Below, piece after piece: positions 36,411 to 46,700 of a stretch of DNA of 64,000 bases. Every line of letters begins with the position of its first letter. Within the stretch, counting starts at the first letter, position 1. The stretch spans positions 51,825,021 to 51,889,020 of the forward strand of contig NC_083587.1 in assembly GCF_027579695.1 (NCBI RefSeq), written 5' to 3'. This stretch comes from Neoarius graeffei. Its lineage: Eukaryota; Chordata; Actinopteri; Siluriformes; Ariidae. The position numbers were made by a program, and so were the translations under genes. The notes beneath the pieces are model-generated. The model searched no databases. It was not told where the DNA came from and saw nothing but the letters and a program-made list of their open reading frames with translations.

Positions 36411-36879
36411 ACATATCTATAATTTCTGATATTAATCAGTGAATCGGTAATTTTAATTAAAATTAAATGTAATGCATCTCTAATGGTGAGACAGTATTCA
36501 AAAAGAAGCCATAGGCGTATACTTTTGTACGGTCTCAAATTATATTCAAGACATAAAATTAGTTGCAACTATAGAAAAATATAAGATGCCGAAAATAAGT
36601 AATCCTCAGTTAACTGAGTAACAATTGTTAATGAAACTGTCAACAGTAAAACTACAAGTTCAGTAACATTTGACACTTTAAATACAAACTTCCTAAGGTT
36701 TTGCTAAACCGAGTAAATACTGCAAGTTTTTATTTTATTTTTTTTTATTTAATGATAAATTTAAAATAAATGCAAAGTGTTGTGTTGTCCATGATTTCTT
36801 TCACAGAACCACAGGAAATAAATGAAACTTAAAGATGCCTTTAGGGAGAATTTATTGATCTTTAGGACATGAGTTGATT

Positions 36880-37308
36880 CCAATACAAGATATTGTGGTC
36901 TCCCAATGGTTTACAGTGTATGATGTATGTCGATGACACTCAAATATACATTGCTGTTAATTCGAAAGGAGATCGTACTGCCATGATTTCAAAAATTGAG
37001 TCTTGTATTACGGACATTCTAATTTGGTGTACGAATAATGGACTTGCTTGTAACCCAGAGAAAACGGAGATCCTTCACCTGTCATCAAGTTTTGCTAGAC
37101 ATCATGATAAAATCCTTGGTCTTAGTTTCAATGACATTGATGTTGCAACTTCAACTTCTGCATGAGATCTGGGAGTCATCATTGACTCACATCTTCAGTT
37201 GACAAAGCACATTAATAATGTTTTGTAAACAGGGATTTTTTTTTTTTGCTTTGAAGAACATTGGGAAGATCAGACAGTACATCAATCAAAGTGATTGTGA
37301 ACGCTCCT
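36880..37308 (+). mobile_element. LINE reverse transcriptase fragment (L2/CR1-like)
   Basis: The frame at 36893-37162 has MYVDDTQIYIAVNS (a YVDD-type catalytic box) and NGLACNPEKTEILHLSS, then after a stop DLGVIIDSHLQL, the palm/thumb text of L2/CR1-type LINEs. Both ends are truncated. Confidence 0.85.
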
Positions 37309-37679
37309 AAAGTATAGATGAAAGTCTTCCGGATTTACCCGGAAATTTGACAAAACTTGAAAATCTCCGGTTTTCCAAATGGAGAAATTTATTTTTCGGA
37401 TTTTTCGCGTTCCTAGACGCGGCGTAATACTTCGCATCATCCTTGCATGGGCTCAGTCCTTAAATAGTCCAAACATAGTTCATTGATTAAAGACAGGTGT
37501 TCTTTGTTAATGGCGCGCGTGCCGGCGCGCCTTCAGGTACACGAGCTAAGGCGCGCAGGACTGACACCGTTCTGCGCAAGCACAACACAATCGCACTCGA
37601 AAGCATGTTCAAGCTGCCAGTGTAGCTGCAGTCTTTTTAGTTGCGAATTACAAGTATTTTCTCCTGCTAATAATTCGCC

Positions 37680-37976
37680 ATGTCAAAACGAGCACAATTT
37701 TCCTCCTCCTTTCGACGGGAAGAGAGGTAAGCAATTCATTATATATTTTTTTTCCATCAAAGTTGCATTTTGTGGCTTCGAAGCTAAATTTTAGTGTGCC
37801 ATTTCTAGAACGCAACATCAAGAAAACGTGGAAGAAACAGCAATAATGGAAGAGCCGGTTTCTAAGCTACCTAAAACTAGCAATGGTAATTTATTTTTTG
37901 TTACATAATGCACTCAGGCTGCCAGTCAGTGTGTGACGACGACCCCCCCCCCCCGAAAAATCCTAGCTACGCCCCT
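37680..37976 (+). mobile_element. hAT-type transposon remnant, first two exons and one TIR
   Basis: Exon 37680-37726 (MSKRAQFSSSFRREE, then GTAAGC) joins in phase to exon 37809-37885 (TQHQENVEETAIMEEPVSKL). The N-terminus looks like ZMYM/hAT-type transposase starts. The element ends with CCTAGCTACGCCCCTG (rc CAGGGGCGTAGCTAGG, a hAT-type TIR). The DDE body is deleted and the left end is unclear. Confidence 0.6.
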
Positions 37977-38044
37977 GATTTACATGAGAAATTTGGTATT
38001 CATTGGTGTGTTTAAATTTACAGACAATACAAACTAATGTAAGG

Positions 38045-38408
38045 GGTGGCACGGTGGTGTAGTGGTTAGTGCTGTTGCCTCACAGCAAGAAGGTCCGGGT
38101 TCGAGCCCCGTGGCCGGTGAGGGCCTTTCTGTGTGGAGTTTGCATGTTCTTCCCGTGTCCGCGTGGGTTTCCTCCGGGTGCTCCGGTTTCCCCTACAGTC
38201 CAAAGACATGCAGGTTAGGTTAACTGGTGACTCTAAATTGACCATAGGTGTGAATGTGAGTGTGAATGGTTGTCTGTGTCAGCCCTGTGATGACCTGGCG
38301 ACTTGTCCAGGGTGTACCCCGCCTTTCACCCATAGTCAGCTGGGATAGGCTCCAGCTTGCCTGCGACCCTGTAGAACAGGATAAAGCGGCTACAGATAAT
38401 GAGATGAG
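38045..38408 (+). mobile_element. DANA/mermaid-like SINE, full length
   Basis: Head GGTGGCACGGTGGTGTAGTG, box B GGTTCGAGCCC, conserved body, tail AATGAGATGAGAC. Confidence 0.94.
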
Positions 38409-39348
38409 ACGAACTAATGTAAACAATTGGCTTCAACTTGCATAAATATGAATTGGAAATTTTTAGCTTATGCAAACGCACAACTCTACTAAAAGATTGA
38501 TAAACGAGGCTCAACATCCCCAACATTGAAACCTGAAAGCTTTAGAAACTCTAACAGGCCTTTACTTTTTAACAGTACTGTTTTGGGATTTTGCTGAGTT
38601 TAAGTAATGAACTCTGTAGCCAGGAAAATCACCGCGTTTTCTAAATGCACTCCTGAAAATTACTCATTAACTAGGGGAATTAAATTTGATATTTTTGACA
38701 TGTTAATGATCAATGTACATGAAAGAAAAAGGCTTAAAAGTTATAACTTGTTTTAGTGAAAATATGCACTAGAATGCAGGGTTTTGCATGTTATGTTATT
38801 AAAATTTTTTCGGGGGACGTTGCCCCCCTCATCTTAGTTTGATTTTCAAAAGTTCAGGATTTCTTTCTCTGCTCCACTTTCATCTCTACTAAAGATATCA
38901 ATAATAATCTAATGGGTTGTTTTACAATCAGGGTACGCAAGCTAAAGCTCACATTTAACACTTATTATCTTCAATACCAAAAGGCTTGACTAAATAAACT
39001 TGGTTGTTTATTGTAGTTCTGTGATAGCTCTATTTACCATGCAAAAAAAATTTGTGATAATGTTATTTTTGGTGAATGTATGGCAATATATGTCATATTT
39101 AGCAAAATTACTCGTGTCATTTAGAAAAAGTGCTTTTTTGACCACAGGTAGCTCCAAAAGGGATGCACTTAAATCATTCTTTATACCATAAAACACATAT
39201 TTGGTTCCATATCATTGGAAACATAGTTAAGTTTTAATGTTGAATGCCAGTAAGTTTTCAGACTATTTTGATCAAATTAGTATGTAATTGTGTCAAAAAA
39301 ATGTCCTCTCCGAGACAGCTAATTTAATATAAAATAACATATCTAAAG
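38409..39348. other. No gene seen
   Basis: AT-rich intergenic sequence, no recognised repeat family, no convincing coding frame. Confidence 0.5.
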
Positions 39349-39486
39349 TGTGTCAGCCCTGTGATGACCTGGCGACTTGTCCAGGGTGTACCCCGCCTTT
39401 CGCCCGTAGTCAGCTGGGATAGGCTCCAGCTTGCCTGCGACCCTGTAGAACAGGATAAAGCGGCTAGAGATAATGAGATGAGATAT
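39349..39486 (+). mobile_element. 5'-truncated DANA-like SINE
   Basis: Contains only the 3' part from GTGTCAGCCCTGTGATGACC through the GATAATGAGATGAGAT tail. Confidence 0.92.
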
Positions 39487-40130
39487 CTAAAGTGATTATT
39501 TTCATCCTAAAATGTGGTCAAGATATTGGGACATAAATATTAGACAACTAACACAAAGCTTACAGCCTTATATTTAAAAGCACTATGGAAGTAGTGGATT
39601 CTGAATTGTCAAAAAAAAAAGTCACTTCATTTGTTTCTCCCATCTTATAGCAGTTTACACAAAACTACCATGCACACATGTCAAAAAATTACCTGAAATC
39701 TGTTCTTTAACTTGTCCTTCACTTAAAAACTGGTACAAGAACCAGTTTGAATCGATTTGAATTTTGGACCCCTGTGACACAAACTTTGTACCCTGATTGT
39801 AAAACAGTCCTAATCTACACTACCGTTCAAAAGTTTGGGGTCACTTTGAAATGTCCTTATTTTTGAAAGAAAAGCACTGTTCTTTTCAATGAAGATCACT
39901 TTAAACTAATCAGAAATGCACTCTATACATTGCTAATGTGGTAAATGACTATTCTAGCTGCAAATGTCTGGTTTTTGGTGCAATATCTCCATAGAGGCCC
40001 ATTTCCAGCAACTCTCACTCCAGTGTTCTAATGGTACAATATGTTTGCTCATTGCCTCAGAAGGCTAATGGATGATTAGAAAACCCTTGTACAATCATGT
40101 TAGCACAGCTGAAAGCAGTTTAGCTCTTTA

Positions 40131-41389
40131 TGGCCCTTTTCCACTACCCTTTTTCAGCTCGCTTCAGCTCACTTCAGCCCGACACGGCTCGCGTTTCGAC
40201 TACCAAAAACCAGCACGACTCAGCTCGTTTCAGCCCTGCTTAGCCCCTAAAACTCGCACCGTTTTGGAGTGGGGCTGAAGCGAGCCAAACCGTGCCGAGT
40301 GAGGTTGGGGGCGTGAGCAGACACTCCTCTGTGCACTGATTGGTGAGGAGGAGTGTCCTCACATGCCCACACACGCCCCGCGAGCGCGCTGGGATCTGTA
40401 AACACCGCAAACCCGGAAGGAGAATAATTATGAATTACGAGAATTTCTGAAGCCTTATGCGCCTCGCCTCATCTATACGCTCTTGCCAGTATCTGTCCGC
40501 GTTGTCGGTGACAACAAGCCACAGCACCAAGACCAGCAACATTAACGACTCCATGTCCTCCATGTTTATTGTTTACTATCCGGGTCGTGAGACTACCGCT
40601 TAAAAGCTCACTGAATCAGTGACATACAGAGCATCGTGGACGAGTTCGCGGAGCGCAAGGCTCGCCGTATGCCCTTCAAATAATGCGCGCAGTAGGCTAT
40701 TGATGTTTTATTATGAGCCATGTACAGTATGTCGCCTAATGTTTTTTTTTGTTTCTGAGTTACATGTTCGTTTGAAGGACTTAATGTACAAAATAACATA
40801 GTTGCACCTCGTAGTGTTGAAATTGGTAAACACAGTGCATTCAGTGAGGTTTGCACCGCCCTCCTTTTATTTCTGACTCTTCCTGTCACCGCTGCAACCT
40901 CTGAGCGCTCATTCGTATGCCCTTCAAATAATGTGCGCAGTATAGGCTATTGATGTTTTATTATGAGCCATGTACAGTATCCTAATGTTTTTTGTTTCTG
41001 AGTTACATGTTCGTTTGAAGGACTTGATGTACTAAATAACATAGTTGCACCCGGTAGTGTTGAAATTGGTAAACACCGCAGTTGCGGACATTTTGTAGCC
41101 TAAAATGATGTTATGATAAGCTTTAATAAAGGGCCCGGTCATTTGCCCCGCCCCCGGCCCGGCTCTGACTTGTTCCGCCACTGTCACTGATGTCACTGTT
41201 TGCGCTGCTTAACGACATCACATGACGTCCACCCACTTTCGCTAACTCCACCCAATGTGTCCACCCACTTCCAGCCAGCACGGTTCAGCGCGGTTGTAGT
41301 CGAAATGCAACTCCAACAGCCCCGCTCAGCTCGACTCAGCTCGACTCGGCACGGCACGGCTCAGCCGCGTTTGTAGTGGAAAAGCGGCA
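40131..41389 (+). mobile_element. 3-bp-TSD MITE family H1, copy 2 (interrupted)
   Basis: TSD TTA (40128-40130, 41390-41392). The uninterrupted target is seen in the other Tc1-MITE copy near 27703. Its centre is split by the hAT relic at 40617-41183. Confidence 0.9.
40617..41183 (+). mobile_element. hAT relic with dimerisation-domain fragment
   Basis: The right end CTTGTTCCGCCACTG (rc CAGTGGCGGAACAAG) is a hAT-type TIR. The flanks share TCACTGA. Plus strand about 40851-40913 encodes ALLLFLTLPVTAATSERSF, the hAT C-terminal dimerisation motif. A ~160-bp unit (CGTATGCCCTTCAAATAATG...) occurs twice, at about 40667 and 40914. Confidence 0.75.
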
Positions 41390-41451
41390 TTAGAGAAGCT
41401 ATAAAACTGACCTTCCTTTGAGCAGATTGAGTTTCTGGAGCATCACATTTG

Positions 41452-42172
41452 TTCATTCATTCATGGTGGCCTCAGCCGAGCCACACGCCTGGAGGCCCAG
41501 TCATCCCGATCTGCCATGCATGATGCTAGTTCTAGTGCATCGAGGGTGCCCACATCCCTCCTAAGGGTGTCAATAAAGGTTGTTGGGGGACGCCCTCAGG
41601 ACCGGTGACCATGATGCGGCTCCCACAGGATCAAGGGAGAGGCTGTTAGGTCCCTACTCCTGAAGCAATGGCCAGCAAGCCCAAGCCTCCGCCATGCGAT
41701 CTTGTCGGTTAGTCTTGGGAGGGGACCATAGACCTCGCAGTTTGGCGTGTGGCTCTGCCAACTGATGTTAAGCGCAGTTCTGAGCATCCGAGTGTAGCAT
41801 CCATCGAGTGACTTTGCTGCCGTCACTGTCAGCGTCCAACACTCCGACCCATAGAGAAGAACAGATTCCACTGTTGCCACAAAGAGCCTGCGTTTAAGCC
41901 CGTCAGATATGTGGGACTTCCAGACTTTCGACATTGAGTTGAGTGCCTGCCAGGCGAGAGCCTTGCGAATCTTGATATCACAGTCGCTAGAATTGACCCA
42001 CGATCCCAAGTATTTAAAGTCGTCAACCACTTCGAGTGGTTTCCCATTGTTGGTAGTGAGGGAGGCTTGAGAAGGTAGGTTGCATGACATCAGTTTGGTC
42101 TTCCTGTCGTTAAGGGCCAGGCCAATTCGGCCGCATTCTTTCTCGACGCTTTCTAGTAGCTCCTGGGCTTGG
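41452..42172 (-). mobile_element. LINE 3' end fragment with (ATGA)n tail
   Basis: The minus-strand frame 41596-42090 carries VVDDFKYLGSWVNSSDCDIK, ALNSMSKVWKS, VLLYGSECWTLT and TRMLRTALNISW, the RT C-terminal region of RTE/CR1-type LINEs. It ends at a CATTCATTCATTCATG tail. Confidence 0.88.
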
Positions 42173-42173
42173 A

Positions 42174-43155
42174 AAATCTCATCTCATCTCATTATCTCTA
42201 GCCGCTTTATCCTTCTACAGGGTTGCAGGCAAGCTGGAGCCTATCCCAGCTGACTACGGGTGAAAGGCGGGGTACACCCTGGACAAGTCGCCAGGTCATC
42301 ACAGGGCTGACACATATGCCGCTTTTCCACTACAAACACGGCTGAGTTGGGCTGAGCCGTGCCGTGCTGAGTCGGGCTGAGCGGGGCTGTTGGAGTTGCA
42401 TTTCGACTACAACCGCGCTGAACCATGCTGGCTGGAAGTGGGTGGACACATTGGGTGGAGTTAGCGAAAGTGGGTGGACGTCAGGTGATGTCGTTAAGCA
42501 GCGCAAACAGTGACATCAGTGAGCTTTTAAGCGGTAATCTCACGACCCGAATAGTAAACAATAAACATGGAGGACATGGAGTCGTTAGTGTTGCTGGTCT
42601 TGGTGCTGTGGCTTGTTGTCACCGACAACGCGGACAGATACTGGCAAGAGCGTATAGATGAGGTGAGGCGCATAAGGCTTCAGAAATTCTCGTAATTCTT
42701 CTTCTTCCGGGTTTGCGGTGTTTACAGATCCCAGTGCGCTCGCGGGGCATGTGAGGACACTCCTCCTCACCAATCAGTGCACAGGGGAGTGTCTGCTCAC
42801 GCCCCCAACCTCACTCGGCTCGCTTTGGCTCGCTTCAGCCCCACTCCAAAACGGTGTGAGTTTTAGGGGCTAAGCAGGGCTGAAGCGAGCCGAGTCGTGC
42901 TGGTTTTTGGTAGTCGAAACGCGAGCCGTGTCGGGCTGAAGTGAGCTGAAAAAGGGTAGTGGAAAAGGGCCAATAGACACAGACAACCATTCACACTCAC
43001 GGTCAATTTAGAGTCACCAGTTAACCTAACCTGCATGTCTTTGGACTGTGGGGGAAACCGGAGCACCCGGAGGAAACCCACGCAGACACGAGGAGAACAT
43101 GCAAACTCCACACAGAAAGGCCCTCGCCGGCCCCGGGGCTCGAACCCAGGATCTT
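42174..43155 (-). mobile_element. DANA-like SINE interrupted by an H1 MITE
   Basis: The tail half is at 42174-42316 and the head half at 42973-43155. The break shows the 3-bp target ATA on both sides of the inserted 42317-42972 element. Confidence 0.92.
42317..42972 (-). mobile_element. 3-bp-TSD MITE family H1, copy 3
   Basis: Inverted relative to copies 1 and 2: starts TGCCGCTTTTCCACTAC and ends GGAAAAGGGCCA. TSD ATA. Confidence 0.92.
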
Positions 43156-43349
43156 CTTCCCGCCAGAAAAATGTCTTGACTATATTTTCTGTTCATTTTA
43201 CAACTTATGGTGGGAAATAAAAGTGTGACTTTTCATGGAAAACACAAAATTGCCTGGGTGACCCCAAACTTTTGAACAGTAGTGTACAGTAAGATGAAAT
43301 GAATCAGTCTGTGACGTATTCAATCTCTGTCCAGTCAGTGGGCGTGACC

Positions 43350-43797
43350 TGTATTAGCCAATCAAAACACAGAGCGCGGCTGAACGCGCGGCGCGCCAAA
43401 AACACAACCGGGACTACTTTTGAAATAAGATCCCTACGCGGGCTCGCGAAAACTGTTTAGTGCGATATAACATTTTAAAAAGCAGCGCAAATAAACTTTC
43501 CTGGTTAGGCTAGTATCGCGATATTTATACGGTTTGGGATGTATGATAAAAAGGTGGATAAAGAGTTGACTGTGGGTTGTTGATCGGATCTAATTTTCGT
43601 CTCGAGCGCACATGCAGCTCTCCGGCTGTCATTCGGCTCTCGGTGACGTTTATGGCGCCAGAAATCAAGACCAAAGTGGGGGTTATTTTTATTTCGGCGG
43701 ATAAACTCGGTCCCTGTGTGAGTTTCGGGGTTCTTGCTATGGTTTAGGCGGGTGTGTTTGTGTGTGAATGAGCGGGTTTGGGCTGTAAAAGGTAAAG
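43350..43797 (+). promoter_or_regulatory. ATAD2 promoter region (CpG-rich, E2F-like sites)
   Basis: A CCAAT box (GCCAATCAAA at about 43357) is followed by GGCGCGCCAAAAA (43390-43402), whose complement TTTTTGGCGCGCC is an E2F-type site. A second GGCGCCAGAAA lies at 43654. There is no TATA box. Human ATAD2 is a known E2F target, so the site fits. Confidence 0.65.
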
Positions 43798-46700
43798 ATG
43801 GTGATGCTCCGGAGTGGAAGCTCGAGCGCTGAGCCGCTGAAGCGCGACTCCGATATGGACACGAGCTCGGAGTTTCTGTCGCTGCGGCGCGCGCAGAAAA
43901 ATCCCGCGCGCCTGCAGAAGAAGGTTCTGGATGACAGCTACAGCAGCCCTGACAACAGCCCCGGGAACCGGAGTCTCTCCGCCAGCACTCACACACCGGT
44001 TTGGCAATTCTGAAACTTCTTTACACTTTTTTTCCCCTCTTTTAACGTCCATAGAAATACAAATCTACTCAGTAGCTAGCTAACTTAGCCGGCTAACACG
44101 GCGCTAGCGGCTAATGAGTTAGCCAGTCTGAGGTAATGTTTGTCAACTTACCTGCTTGCTGCTATCTAGCTGGCTCGGAAGTGTTTGTTTGCAGCAAATA
44201 TATCTGTCTTTATCAGCTTTTACTGTGTTTTTAGCACAACATGAGTTCATTTTTAATCTCGTGAAATGAGTCAAAAGGTGTCCTAACTGCAGTGATGAGT
44301 GTTTGAAATGTAAACAGACGCCTGTGTGGTGTTTCAGTGTAGCAGTGATGCTAATGTCTAGGGTTTGAGTTGACACGATACCAGAAAATTCGACTTCGAT
44401 ACCAATACTCAATAGCTATCGCGGTTCTCGGTACCAAAACCACACAAGATAAACCGGTAAAACCCAAATAAGAGGTGGAGGTAGGTGGGGGGAACAGCCA
44501 CTCAAAGTTTGAAGTTCTTGTGAACACACAAAGTACAAATTGGTACAAAACTATAATTTCTCCATTCTGATAAATAATATATATAAAATGTGTCGCCTCT
44601 CAGCAAGAAGGTCCGGGTTCGAGCCCAGTGGCTGATGAGGGCCTTTCTGTGCAGAGTTTGCATGTTCTCCCCGTGGGTTTCCTCCGGGTGCTCCGGTTTC
44701 CCCCACAGTCCAAAGACATGCAGGTTAGGTTAACTGGTGACTCTAAATTGACCGTAGGTGTGAATGTGAGTGTGAATGGTTGTCTGTGTCTATGTGTCAG
44801 CCCTGTGATGACCTGGTGACTTGTCCAGGGTGTACCCCGCCTTTCGCCCGTAGTCAGCTGGGATAGGCTAAAGCTTGCCTGCGACCCTGTAGAACAGGAT
44901 AAAGCGGCTAGAGATAATGAGATGAGATAGTGAAGATGCAAGGAGTAGACGTAAAGAAAGTACCTGTGGTCAACTGTGCAGGAAAATGGGGGCTGCGATA
45001 GTGAGGTGAGAAAGAGAGTGAGTGCAGGCAGTGATGTATAAGACGGTAGTGAGACCAGCTGTGATGTATGGATTGGAGACTGTACCCTTAAAGGAACAGT
45101 CCACCGTACTTCCATAATGAAATATGCTCTTATCTGAATTGAGACGAGCTGCTCCGTACCTGTCCGAGCTTTGCGCGACCTCCCAGTCAGTCAGACGCAG
45201 TCAGACGCGCTGTCACTCCTGTTAGCGATGTAGCTAGGCTCAGTATGGCCAATGGTATTTTTTGGGGCTGTAGTTAGATGCGACCAAACTCTTCCGCGTT
45301 TTTCCTGTTTACATAGGTTTATATGACCAGTGATATGAAACAAGTTCAGTTACACAAATTGAAACGTAGCGATTTTCTATGCTATGGAAAGTGCGCACTA
45401 TAATGACAGGCGTACTAACACCTTCTGCGTGCTTCGACAGCGCATTGATACGGAGCTCAGATATCAATGCGCTGCCGAAGCGCGCAGAAGGTGTTAGTAC
45501 GCCTGTCATTATAGTGCGCACTTTCCATAGCATAGAAAATCGCTACGTTTCAATTTGTGTAACTGAACTTGTTTCATGTCACTGGTCATATAAACCTATG
45601 TAAACAGGAAAAACGCGGAAGAGTTTGGTCGCATCTAACTACAGCCCCAAAAATACCATTGGCCATACTGAGCCTAGCTACATTGCTAACAGGAGTGACA
45701 GCGCGTCTGACTGACTGGGAGGTCGCGCAAAGCTCGGACAGGTACGGAGCAGCTCGTCTCAATTCAGATAAGAGCATATTTCATTATGGAAGTACGGTGG
45801 ACTGTTCCTTTAACGAAGAGACAGGAGGATGTTAAGGAATTGAGGATGTTAAGGTTTGCGATGGGAGTGACAAGGTTGGACAGGATAAGGAACGAGCACA
45901 TCAGAGGGACAGCACATGTGGAGAGCTTGGGAATGAAGCTAAGAGAGCTGAGACTGAGATGGTCTGGACACATCCTGAGAAGAGATGCAGAGCATGTTGG
46001 AAGGAGAATGTTGAGGATGGAGCTGCCAGGCACACGAAAACGAGGAAGGCCAAAGAGGAGATACATGGATGTGGTGAGAGAGGACATGAAAGTGGCAGGT
46101 GTGGTAGAGAAGGATGCAGAAGACAGGGAGCAATGGAGACGAAAAATCCGCTGTGGCGACCCCTAATTGGGAGCAGCCAGAAGAAGGAGAAAGAAGATAT
46201 ATATAATACACACACACCAGCTGGGAGGTCTGTATTGTGAAATACCGTTACCGAGGTCTTGAAAATACCAACCAAGGCCTCTGGGCCAAGGTCGGTATTT
46301 TCAAGAACTCGGTCACGGTATTTCACGATACGGACCAACCTTAAAGGAGATACGCAGAACCTTTTATTTTTAAATACATTTCTGAGTGGATAGTATCTCC
46401 ATCCTTGACTCTTGTATGCTGCATAAATGGGAATAAAAAATATATATATTTGAGAGTTAAAATCGAGCGCAAAGTTGGCATTCGAGCTGAGCCAGCCAGC
46501 CCTGAGTGCGTGACGTCACAGCGGTAACCGGTTTTAAGGCCGAGGCCTTTGATAGCTATAGACCAAAGTCATATAATTTCTCGTGAAAGTAAGAAATCCC
46601 GTTACCGACTTGCTCAACTAAGACTGATTTGACTTCACTGATTGTGGGTTGACTCTCATTAAAACAGGATAGGTGTTATAACTTATGCAACATACATGTA

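Larger units (their letters stand above)
39818..43284. mobile_element. Tc1/mariner-type MITE carrying at least five nested insertions
   Basis: The outer ends CACTACCGTTCAAAAGTTTG and CAAACTTTTGAACAGTAGTG sit in TA. Family sequence is present at 39818-40130, 41390-41450 and about 43165-43284. Between lie an H1 MITE (itself holding a hAT relic), a LINE 3' end, and a SINE interrupted by another H1 MITE. Compare the uninterrupted copy at 27497-28016. Confidence 0.9.

Noticed and set aside
45309-45603. Two identical 74-codon frames on opposite strands
   Set aside because: By-product of the palindromic MITE.
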